A stretch of DNA of 12,774 nt from an uncultured Bacilli bacterium. GTDB lineage: Bacteria > Bacillota_I > Bacilli_A > RF39 > UBA660. Positions 6,667 to 12,774 of the stretch are shown here, piece by piece. Position 1 is the stretch's first letter; each line of letters starts with the position of its first letter. The notes under the pieces were generated by a model. That model was not told the DNA's origin and did not search any database. It saw only the letters and a list, made by a program, of their open reading frames with translations. The stretch spans positions 1 through 12,774 of the forward strand of contig CALVPA010000004.1 in assembly GCA_944350395.1 (NCBI GenBank), in the 5' to 3' direction. Both the position numbers and the translations under genes were made by a program.

Positions 6667-7419
6667 ATGAAAGCACTTATAACAGGAGCAAGTAGTGGTA
6701 TAGGTGAATCTCTAGCATATGAATTATCAAAAAGGGGATACGACTTAATACTAGTTGCAACAGATGAAAAAAAATTAAAAAAAGTTAAAAGCAATATAAA
6801 AACTGAAAGCAAAATAATAGTTTGCGATTTGAGAGAAGAGAAAGAAGTTTTTGGTTTATATGAAAAAATTAAAGATAATAATATCGATATTCTTATAAAT
6901 AATGCAGGATTTGGGCTTTTTGGTTTTTTTAATAAAACAGATTTAGATAGAGAACTCGAAATGATAGAAGTCAACATAAGGGCAGTTCACATATTGACTA
7001 AATTATTTCTAAAAGATTTCATGAAACGAGATAGTGGTTACATATTGAACGTAGCATCTAGCGCTGGATTTATGGCAGGGCCTAAACTTAGTACATATTA
7101 TGCAACTAAAAACTATGTTTTAAAACTTACAGAAGCTATATATGAAGAGTTAAGGCAAGAAAAATCTAATGTAAAAATAAGTGCTCTCTGTCCTGGACCA
7201 GTAGATACTAATTTTAATAAAGTTGCTAAAGGAACATTTTATATAAAGGGTGCCAATAAAGACTATGTTGCCAGATATGCACTAAATAAAATGTTTAAAG
7301 GTAAACTAGTGATAGTACCTACTATAAAAATGAAAGTAGTAATATTTCTAACAAGATTTACTCCACTAAAGTTATTACTCAAAATCACTTATTATATTCA
7401 GGACAGAAAGTCTAAATAA
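6667..7419 (+). CDS. Short-chain dehydrogenase/reductase (DltE/YqjQ-like)
   Basis: Classical SDR oxidoreductase of 250 residues with a Rossmann fold; substrate unknown. Seen: cofactor loop TGASSGIG (6-13), NNAG (78-81), and a catalytic tetrad of N103, S131, Y144 and K148 (YYATK), with PG at 176-177. All key residues are present, so it should be active. The basic, hydrophobic C-terminus (about 220-250) resembles the COG0300 group and could lie on the membrane. The ATG follows the uvrB stop with no gap (TAGATG), and its AGGAGT site (6652-6657) lies inside uvrB, so the two genes are probably co-transcribed and translationally coupled. The pairing does not by itself imply a DNA-repair role. NADP preference is not decided by the sequence: there is no clear acidic residue or arginine signal after the second strand. 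Confidence 0.9.
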   Translation: MKALITGASSGIGESLAYELSKRGYDLILVATDEKKLKKVKSNIKTESKIIVCDLREEKEVFGLYEKIKDNNIDILINNAGFGLFGFFNKTDLDRELEMIEVNIRAVHILTKLFLKDFMKRDSGYILNVASSAGFMAGPKLSTYYATKNYVLKLTEAIYEELRQEKSNVKISALCPGPVDTNFNKVAKGTFYIKGANKDYVARYALNKMFKGKLVIVPTIKMKVVIFLTRFTPLKLLLKITYYIQDRKSK

Positions 7420-7423
7420 AATA

Positions 7424-7452
7424 TTTAAATTTATTCAAAATAGTGTTATAAT
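7424..7452 (+). promoter_or_regulatory. ppaC promoter
   Basis: TTTAAA (7424-7429) as a partial -35, a 17-base spacer, and TATAAT (7447-7452) with TG at 7444-7445, making a perfect extended -10. Transcription should start near 7459, leaving a leader of about 37 bases. The leader contains an imperfect AT inverted repeat (ACAAA and TTTGT), too weak to call regulatory. Confidence 0.7.
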
Positions 7453-7495
7453 CATTTATACAAAAATTATATTTGTAAATGAAAGAGGTGCAATT

Positions 7496-9118
7496 ATGAA
7501 CAAAACATATATTATTGGACATAAAAATCCAGATACCGATAGCGTAACTTCGGCTATAGCACTTTCGTATTTAAAAAACAAGTTAGGTATGAATACGGAA
7601 CCTAGAGTATTAGGTGAAATAAACAAAGAGACAAAGTTTGTACTAGAACATTTTAATGTTGAAATTCCAAAATTTTTAAACGATGTAAAGGTTCAGATTG
7701 AAGACGTTCCATTTAGAAGAGATATCATGATGAACGAATATGCTTCTATTTATGAAGTCTATACTTATATGGTTGATAATGGAATTACTGGTTTACCAAT
7801 CGTTCGCGATAAGAAAAAATTCATGGGATATGTTTCTTTAAAAGAAATTGCAACAGATTCAATAAAAGGAGACTTCGATTATTTAGACGCATCGTACGAC
7901 AACATTTTAAAAGTATTAGACGGAGAAGAAGTACTCAGATTTGAAGATGATATAAAAGGTCAAATTATTGCTGCCACTTATAGCAGTGAAATGTTCATGT
8001 CAGAAATAAACCTTACTAAAGAAACAATCGTTATAGTTGGCGGAAGAAGACATGTTATTGATTATTGTATAAATAATCATGCAAAAATGATAATTTTAGT
8101 AGGAAATCAAGATTTGCTAGAAAGCGAATACGAGGAAGCTAAAAAGAACAAAGTAAACATAATTAAAACTAAAAAATTAGCTTTTGAAGTATCTAAATTG
8201 ATCGGATTATCGAATTATATTAAAACCATTGTTAGAAATGAAAAACCGGTAGTATTTTCTTCAAAAGATTATTTGACTGACTTTTTTGAGGTTTCTAACA
8301 AATTAAAACATACAAATTATCCAATTATAGATAAAAACAAATGTAATGGTTTACTAAGACTAATAGATGTAAATTCATATGACAGAAAAAATGTTATATT
8401 AGTAGATCACAACGATTTTAAACAAAGTGTAGATGGTTTAAATGAAGCGTCTATCTTAGAAATTGTCGATCACCATGCGATAGGTAATTTAACTACAAAC
8501 GCACCCATTTCATTTAGAAATATGATTGTAGGAAGTACGAATACAATTGTCTATGAACTTTACAAAGAATCCAATGTTGAAATTCCAAAAGATATAGCAG
8601 GAATTATGCTTTCAGGAATTTTATCAGATACTCTCATATTAAAAAGTCCTACTACGACAGATATAGATAGAAATGTAGTAAAGGAACTTTCTAAGATTAC
8701 TGGTGTCGAATACGAAAAATACGGTATGGAAATGTTAAAAGCTGGTTCTAGTTTAGAAGGGCTAAGCATTGATGAAATAGTATTTTATGACTATAAAGAA
8801 TTTCAGGCCAATGATATGGGATTTGGAATTGGGCAAATTTTGACTCTCGATTTTGAAGAAATTTTGAATAAGAAAGAAGAATTTGTTAAATTTTTAGACG
8901 AGACTTGCAAAGTAAAAGGATTTAAATTGATGGCTCTTTTTATTACAGACATAGTTAATAATGGATCTTATGTAATTTATTCAACCAATGCAAGACAGAT
9001 TATGTCTTTAGCATACAATGTTGAAAACATCGAAGAGGGAGAATATTTGCCAAATGTAATAAGTAGAAAAAAGCAAATGGTTCCAAACATAATGTCAGAA
9101 TTAGAAAACATGGATTAA
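7496..9118 (+). CDS. ppaC: Manganese-dependent inorganic pyrophosphatase with CBS and DRTGG domains
   Basis: Family II (DHH/DHHA2) pyrophosphatase hydrolysing PPi to two phosphates in the cytoplasm, which pulls biosynthetic reactions forward. Metal and catalytic motifs: GHKNPDTDS (H9, D13, D15), LVDHN (D304), VDHHAIG (DHH 325-327), LSDT (D378), KSPTTTD (from 383), and the C-terminal SRKKQMVP signature (523-530). At 540 residues it is far longer than the roughly 310 of B. subtilis PpaC, because of an insert at about 70-300. The insert reads as CBS motif 1 (about 70-120), a DRTGG-like domain (about 125-247, with VGGRRHVIDY), and CBS motif 2 (about 248-300). In characterised clostridial CBS-pyrophosphatases this regulatory region binds adenine nucleotides: AMP and ADP inhibit, while ATP or diadenosine polyphosphates can activate. 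The ATG has AGAGGTG at 7-base spacing. The gene has its own promoter and terminator. Confidence 0.95.
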   Translation: MNKTYIIGHKNPDTDSVTSAIALSYLKNKLGMNTEPRVLGEINKETKFVLEHFNVEIPKFLNDVKVQIEDVPFRRDIMMNEYASIYEVYTYMVDNGITGLPIVRDKKKFMGYVSLKEIATDSIKGDFDYLDASYDNILKVLDGEEVLRFEDDIKGQIIAATYSSEMFMSEINLTKETIVIVGGRRHVIDYCINNHAKMIILVGNQDLLESEYEEAKKNKVNIIKTKKLAFEVSKLIGLSNYIKTIVRNEKPVVFSSKDYLTDFFEVSNKLKHTNYPIIDKNKCNGLLRLIDVNSYDRKNVILVDHNDFKQSVDGLNEASILEIVDHHAIGNLTTNAPISFRNMIVGSTNTIVYELYKESNVEIPKDIAGIMLSGILSDTLILKSPTTTDIDRNVVKELSKITGVEYEKYGMEMLKAGSSLEGLSIDEIVFYDYKEFQANDMGFGIGQILTLDFEEILNKKEEFVKFLDETCKVKGFKLMALFITDIVNNGSYVIYSTNARQIMSLAYNVENIEEGEYLPNVISRKKQMVPNIMSELENMD

Positions 9119-9142
9119 GGGAAGCTTATAGCTTCTCTTTTA
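9117..9142 (+). terminator. Terminator after ppaC
   Basis: GGGAAGC (9119-9125) pairs with GCTTCTC (9131-9137) around loop TTATA, followed by TTTTATAATT. The stem begins at the stop codon and can be extended by two A-T pairs. Confidence 0.85.
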
Positions 9143-9157
9143 TAATTCTACAAAATA

Positions 9158-9199
9158 TTTACTTTTTTTTCTTTTTTTTGTAAAATTAGTATGGTGGAG
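9158..9199 (+). promoter_or_regulatory. Promoter and RBS of the YitT-family gene
   Basis: TTTACT (9158-9163) as -35, a 17-base spacer, and TAAAAT (9181-9186) as -10. The spacer is almost entirely thymine: T7, C, T8, G. The RBS GGTGGAG (9193-9199) precedes ATG 9203. Transcription would begin near 9193, which removes ATG 9191 as a start. Confidence 0.55.
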
Positions 9200-9202
9200 A
9201 GT

Positions 9203-10081
9203 ATGAAAAATTTTCTGTTGCACATCAAGAGAGAAAATATTGTAATAAAACTTATTTATTTTATTTTTGGAGTTTTTTTAATATCTATGGTATACAATAC
9301 TGTTTTTGTACCTAAAAATATAGTTATTGGTGGTGTAAGCGGAATAGCTATAATATTTAAAAAATTGACAGGATTTGATACGACAAAATTTATAACGATT
9401 AGCAATATTGTACTGCTCATTGTAAGCTTTATATTTTTAGGAAAACGAGATACTTTTAGACATTTACTAGGGTCTATCGTTTATCCTTTGATGTTATCTC
9501 TAACTGAACCACTTGCAGGTAACATAAATTTAAATATCGAATCTGATCTACTCTTACTCATGATTTCTTCGATTATATACGGAATAGGGAGCGGAATAAT
9601 TTATAGGGCAGGTTATTCTACCGGGGGAGCTGATATAGTAATTCAGATATTTTCACATAAATTTAAAAAATCTATAACGCACATAGCCCCTATAATTCAG
9701 GATACAATAATCATATTTAGTGGAATAGTATTTAGTCCAATTCAGATAATGTATGCAGTTATGATAATCTTTATTTCTAATAAAATTACAAATTATATTC
9801 TATATAGTATAAGTACTAAAAAAATGGTTTATGTCATTTCGAAAAAGAACGACGAAATCGAAGACTATATAATGAATAAAATCAATACAGGGGCAACTGA
9901 AATAAAGGTTCATTGTGGACTTTTTGAAAAGAAAAAGCAAATGTTATTTTGTATTGTGCATAATGCACAATATGAAAAGTTTAAACACAATATTCTCATA
10001 ATGGACCCATACGCTTTTATTTTAGCGAATAATTGCTATGAAGTGAATGGTGGACAAAAATATGCTATTTTACCATTTTAG
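9203..10081 (+). CDS. YitT-family (DUF161/DUF2179) membrane protein
   Basis: Integral membrane protein of 292 residues; molecular function not established for the family. The first 200 or so residues hold about five to six hydrophobic segments (about 15-35, 40-53, 63-80, 88-101, 115-137, 165-200). They include GGVSGIAI (43-50) and STGGAD (139-144), conserved glycine-rich turns of the family. The last 85 residues form the soluble DUF2179-type domain (TGATEIKVHCG, KKKQMLFCIV, DPYAFI). Start: ATG at 9203 has GGTGGAG just upstream. The ATG at 9191 lacks an RBS and lies before the predicted transcription start; using it would add MVES. ftsE follows after 70 bases with its own promoter. From memory, B. 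subtilis yvjA, a paralogue of this family, also lies near ftsEX. Confidence 0.88.
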   Translation: MKNFLLHIKRENIVIKLIYFIFGVFLISMVYNTVFVPKNIVIGGVSGIAIIFKKLTGFDTTKFITISNIVLLIVSFIFLGKRDTFRHLLGSIVYPLMLSLTEPLAGNINLNIESDLLLLMISSIIYGIGSGIIYRAGYSTGGADIVIQIFSHKFKKSITHIAPIIQDTIIIFSGIVFSPIQIMYAVMIIFISNKITNYILYSISTKKMVYVISKKNDEIEDYIMNKINTGATEIKVHCGLFEKKKQMLFCIVHNAQYEKFKHNILIMDPYAFILANNCYEVNGGQKYAILPF

Positions 10082-10121
10082 TGTAAATGAAAAAATTACC
10101 AATTAAAATAATTAAAAATTG

Positions 10122-10144
10122 TGATATAATTATGATACGAGGTG
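10122..10144 (+). promoter_or_regulatory. Extended -10 promoter and RBS of the ftsEX operon
   Basis: TGATATAAT (10122-10130) is a perfect extended -10. TTAAAA (10103-10108) is a partial -35 at 16-base spacing. Transcription would start near 10137, next to the RBS GAGGTG (10139-10144), which serves the TTG start at 10152. No clear terminator separates the YitT-family gene from this promoter. Confidence 0.65.
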
Positions 10145-10151
10145 TATAAGA

Positions 10152-10853
10152 TTGAGCTTTATTGAATTACAAAATGTTTATAAAATATATAAAAATGGTG
10201 TTACGGCGATTGCTAATATGAACCTAAAGATTAAAAAGGGAGATTTTGTCTTTGTAATCGGACAAACAGCGTGTGGTAAATCTACGCTCATTAAAATGCT
10301 TTATAGAGAAGAGAAACCTACTAAAGGCGATGTCTACGTTGGCGGAGTAAATGTTGCTAGACTTAAAAATAATAAAGTCTATAAACTAAGAAGAAAAATA
10401 GGTATAGTGTTTCAGGATTATAAGCTTTTACCAAAACTAACGGCGTATGAAAATGTGGCTTTTGTACTCGAAAGTTATGGATACAAAGAAGAAGACATAA
10501 AACCTAGAGTTATCGATGCACTGACACATGTTGGTTTAAAGGAAAAACTGAGAAGTTACCCACACGAGATGTCAGGTGGAGAGCAGCAAAGAGTTTGTAT
10601 TGCAAGAGCGATAGTTAACAAACCTAAAGTGCTAGTTTGTGATGAACCGACTGGAAATCTAGACCCTGATACATCTAAAGAAATAATGAAAGTTATTGAA
10701 TCTATAAATACAGATTTAGATACTACCATTATCATGGCTACTCACGATAAAGATATCGTAAATAGAATGAAAAAGAGAGTAGTAGTCATTAAAAATGGTG
10801 TACTGGTCGGAGATTATGAGAAAGGAAGTTATAAAGTAGATGAAGCCGCTTAG
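10152..10853 (+). CDS. ftsE: Cell-division ABC-type ATPase FtsE
   Basis: Cytoplasmic ATPase that pairs with FtsX to drive peptidoglycan hydrolysis at division or along the wall. The 233 residues are typical. Seen: Walker A GQTACGKST (37-45), Q-loop Q88 in VFQDYKLLP, ABC signature MSGGEQQR (140-147), Walker B LVCDEP (161-166) followed by TGNLDP, and H-loop H198. MLYREEKPTKG (49-59) is a stretch strongly conserved in FtsE, which separates it from other ABC ATPases. The P-loop interior (QTAC) differs from the common PSGAG but keeps the G, GK and ST positions. The start is TTG; no ATG fits the GAGGTG site. The end overlaps ftsX by 14 bases. Confidence 0.96.
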   Translation: MSFIELQNVYKIYKNGVTAIANMNLKIKKGDFVFVIGQTACGKSTLIKMLYREEKPTKGDVYVGGVNVARLKNNKVYKLRRKIGIVFQDYKLLPKLTAYENVAFVLESYGYKEEDIKPRVIDALTHVGLKEKLRSYPHEMSGGEQQRVCIARAIVNKPKVLVCDEPTGNLDPDTSKEIMKVIESINTDLDTTIIMATHDKDIVNRMKKRVVVIKNGVLVGDYEKGSYKVDEAA

Positions 10854-11739
10854 AATATTAGGAAGGGGATTTAGTAATGCGGTCAAAAGTGTATTTAGAA
10901 ATTTAAACTTAAGCATCGCATCTATTTCCTGTATAGTAATTACTCTTTTAATAGTAGCATTTGCTATTATTCTTAGTAGCAACGTAAACAATTTTACTAC
11001 AGATATAGAAAATGATTTAACGATTGTAACTTTTGTAAATAAAGATGCGACAGATGAGGATATAGAAGCTCTTAAGGAAAATATAGAAGCATTACCTAAT
11101 ATTGAAAAATACGAATATAGATCTAAAGATGATATCAAAAATTCGATGCAAAATGAAAACGATACATTTAACAAGATTATGAGCGAGTGGGAAGAAGGAG
11201 AAAATCCTCTACAAGCCTGTTTTGTAATAACCGTTAAAAATGTTGAAGATATAGGCGAAACAGCGACCACTATAGAAAATCTAGAAAATATAGATATAGT
11301 AAAATACGGCGAAGGAATGGTAGAAGAGTTATTATCAATTTTTGATGTTGTAAAAAAAGTTATGATAGTTGCAGTAATAGCACTGATCTTTGTAACTGCC
11401 TTTTTAATCAGTAATACTATAAAGATTACAATTTATAGTAGAAAAAATGAAATAGATATTATGAGACTCGTAGGAACTTCGAATGCTGTAATAAAATTGC
11501 CATTTATATTCGAAGGATTAATACTTGGAATAATTGGTAGTATCATACCAATACTTTGTACAATATACGGTTATGTATTTTTCTACGATAAGATGGGAGG
11601 AGTAATGTTTACAGATATAATTACGTTAATTCAACCATATAATTTTGTATTTAAAGTTAGCATATTGCTTTTAATAATCGGTGCCGTAGTTGGTATGTTC
11701 GGAAGTTACAAAGCTGTTAGAAAGTATCTGAAAATATGA
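10840..11739 (+). CDS. ftsX: Cell-division protein FtsX
   Basis: Membrane partner of FtsE, 299 residues, with the expected four-helix layout: cytoplasmic N-terminus, TM1 (about 25-47), an extracellular domain (about 48-170), TM2 (172-195), TM3 (220-247) and TM4 (271-289). YSRKNEIDIMRLVGTS (199-214) and the following PFIFEG are family signatures of the cytoplasmic loop and TM3 entry. In characterised systems the extracellular domain binds the coiled coil of a hydrolase or activator (EnvC, PcsB, CwlO or RipC), and FtsE ATP cycling changes that partner's activity. The ATG lies inside the ftsE end, with AAGGAAG (10822-10828) upstream. The TGA stop overlaps the next ATG (ATGA), so the three genes should be translationally coupled. 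Confidence 0.96.
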   Translation: MKPLRILGRGFSNAVKSVFRNLNLSIASISCIVITLLIVAFAIILSSNVNNFTTDIENDLTIVTFVNKDATDEDIEALKENIEALPNIEKYEYRSKDDIKNSMQNENDTFNKIMSEWEEGENPLQACFVITVKNVEDIGETATTIENLENIDIVKYGEGMVEELLSIFDVVKKVMIVAVIALIFVTAFLISNTIKITIYSRKNEIDIMRLVGTSNAVIKLPFIFEGLILGIIGSIIPILCTIYGYVFFYDKMGGVMFTDIITLIQPYNFVFKVSILLLIIGAVVGMFGSYKAVRKYLKI

Positions 11740-12774
11740 GAAAAAATGTAAAAAGATTATCTGTATTTTGCCTAGCACTGTCGCTATTAATACCTTACTT
11801 TTGTACACCATTATCTGTAAGTGCATCTTCAAGTGCAAATACTCTTGCAGAACTTCGTGCAGAATTATCGAAGTTAAAACAACAAAAAGCAGTAGCCGAT
11901 AGCAGTAAACAGCAAACTCAAGCACAGATTAACCAAAATAAGACCAATATATCGAATGCGCAAGCTGAAATAGAAGAGAATAAAGAGAAGATCGAACAAG
12001 CAAAAATCGACATTGAAAATTTAAATGTCGAAATTGCTGATACAGAAAGTAAAATTAAAGAGCTTATGAGAACTTATGAAATCTCTAGCGGCGACAATAA
12101 TTATCTAGAATATATTTTTGGCGCTACAAGCATATCCGATTTCATAATAAGAATGAGCATAAGTGAACAACTAGCTTCTTATAACGATTCTCTCGTAAGC
12201 GACTATGAAGATAAAATAGATGAAAACGAACAATTGCAAATCGATTTAGCCAATCGTGAAACTGAATTAAATAAACAGATTGAAAATTTAGAAAATTCTC
12301 TTACTAGTTTAGGTAATCAATTAAATACATATATTGAAGATGCATTGAGTATTGATGATGACATAAGTTCGACAGAATCACTTATAAAATATTATGAGAG
12401 CATGGGTTGTGGAGAAAATGAAGATTTTAATTCTTGTGTTACAATCAAAGGAGATACAGGATTTTTAAGACCCCTTAAAAAAGGTGTAATCACTAGTTCT
12501 TATGGATATAGAACACATCCAGTAACAGGTGAAAAATATAAATTTCATAGCGGAACTGATATCGGTGGTAATTCAGAAGGAACGAGCGTTTATTCAGTTG
12601 CTAATGGTATGGTCGGAAAAATTATATGGAAAGCATCATGTGGTGGAAACCAAGTATATATATATCACACTATTAATGGAGTAAAATACACATCAACCTA
12701 TATGCATTTGCTTACCATAAATGTAAAAGTTGGTGATGCGGTTACCAATCAAACAGTAATCGGAACAGTCGGTG
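11736..12774 (+). CDS. Secreted coiled-coil M23 (LytM) peptidase, EnvC-like, 3' end cut by window
   Basis: 346 residues are visible and the frame is open at the right edge. A signal peptide (KNVKR, then a hydrophobic core, likely cut after SVSA at about 30) leads to a long Glu/Lys/Gln-rich coiled coil (about 35-115). A less charged break (about 116-150, NNYLEYIFGATS) and a second coiled coil (about 150-220) follow, then an M23 domain from about 243. Zinc and catalytic residues H271 and D275 (HSGTD), H311 (YIYHT) and H324 (TYMHL) are all present, so this could be an active endopeptidase, unlike E. coli EnvC, whose LytM domain is degenerate. The ATG overlaps the ftsX stop, making it the likely extracellular partner of FtsEX. 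Two cysteines (225, 234) flank an acidic loop before the M23 domain and might form a disulfide. The domain lacks its last strands only because the window ends. Confidence 0.93.
   Translation, partial: MRKNVKRLSVFCLALSLLIPYFCTPLSVSASSSANTLAELRAELSKLKQQKAVADSSKQQTQAQINQNKTNISNAQAEIEENKEKIEQAKIDIENLNVEIADTESKIKELMRTYEISSGDNNYLEYIFGATSISDFIIRMSISEQLASYNDSLVSDYEDKIDENEQLQIDLANRETELNKQIENLENSLTSLGNQLNTYIEDALSIDDDISSTESLIKYYESMGCGENEDFNSCVTIKGDTGFLRPLKKGVITSSYGYRTHPVTGEKYKFHSGTDIGGNSEGTSVYSVANGMVGKIIWKASCGGNQVYIYHTINGVKYTSTYMHLLTINVKVGDAVTNQTVIGTVG

Noticed and set aside
6432..6977. 181-codon minus-strand ORF over the uvrB-SDR junction
   Set aside because: Ser/Leu/Ile-rich low-complexity translation antisense to two well-supported genes, with no RBS or recognisable domain.
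7455..7480. AT-rich inverted repeat in the ppaC leader as an operator or riboswitch
   Set aside because: Short, imperfect and composed almost only of A and T, as expected by chance here.
8560..8769. 69-codon minus-strand ORF inside ppaC (and a similar one at 5904-6098 in uvrB)
   Set aside because: Both lie opposite strongly conserved coding sequence and have no independent support.
10716..11270. 184-codon minus-strand ORF over ftsE/ftsX
   Set aside because: Antisense shadow of two clear genes; composition typical of reading AT-rich coding DNA backwards.
11737..11739. TGA read as tryptophan (Mycoplasma-type code)
   Set aside because: All tryptophans are TGG, no TGA interrupts a gene, and the TGA here gives a normal FtsX end with an ATGA overlap.
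11671..11925. 84-codon minus-strand ORF across the ftsX/M23 junction
   Set aside because: The forward strand encodes the end of FtsX and the signal peptide and coiled coil of the M23 protein, both convincing.

Overview
The window is AT-rich chromosomal DNA that looks like a low-GC, wall-bearing Bacillota bacterium, possibly an uncultured Bacilli or Mollicutes-adjacent lineage. The assignment is inferred from base composition, gene families, strong GGAGG-type ribosome binding sites, and cell-wall genes (a D,D-carboxypeptidase, FtsEX and an M23 peptidase). The standard bacterial code fits: tryptophan is TGG throughout and no TGA interrupts a gene. No rRNA, tRNA, CRISPR array, insertion sequence or prophage gene was seen. 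Most genes are housekeeping.

Layout. Bases 1-1032 hold the 3' end of a divergent clpC-type AAA+ unfoldase gene that began before the window. It is followed by cysS (cysteinyl-tRNA synthetase). A hairpin terminator at the cysS stop separates cysS from a convergent fic gene on the minus strand. The fic promoter lies back to back with that of a membrane-anchored D,D-carboxypeptidase gene (dacA-like), which ends at a terminator. After an AT-rich gap come uvrB and an abutting short-chain dehydrogenase gene, then ppaC (CBS/DRTGG family-II pyrophosphatase) with its own terminator. The final stretch is a YitT-family membrane protein gene and a tightly overlapping ftsE-ftsX-M23 peptidase operon. The peptidase gene is cut by the right edge.

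How the genes work together. The best-defined module is ftsE-ftsX-M23. An ABC-type ATPase and transmembrane pair is translationally linked to a secreted coiled-coil LytM-type hydrolase, the expected architecture for ATP-gated cell-wall cleavage at division. From memory, the clpC/cysS and uvrB/YitT-family/ftsEX neighbourhoods resemble two separate Bacillus loci brought together here. Most promoters have extended -10 elements (TGnTATAAT or TGnTAAAAT) with poor -35 boxes, and several transcripts should have very short leaders.

The most useful second-look items are these: the carboxypeptidase gene appears to start at ATC; the fic start should move 30 bases downstream because its promoter overlaps the upstream ATG; the YitT-gene promoter spacer is made of T tracts; and the ClpC-like protein is divergent but keeps an IGF ClpP-docking tripeptide. 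I found no convincing undescribed multi-gene system.
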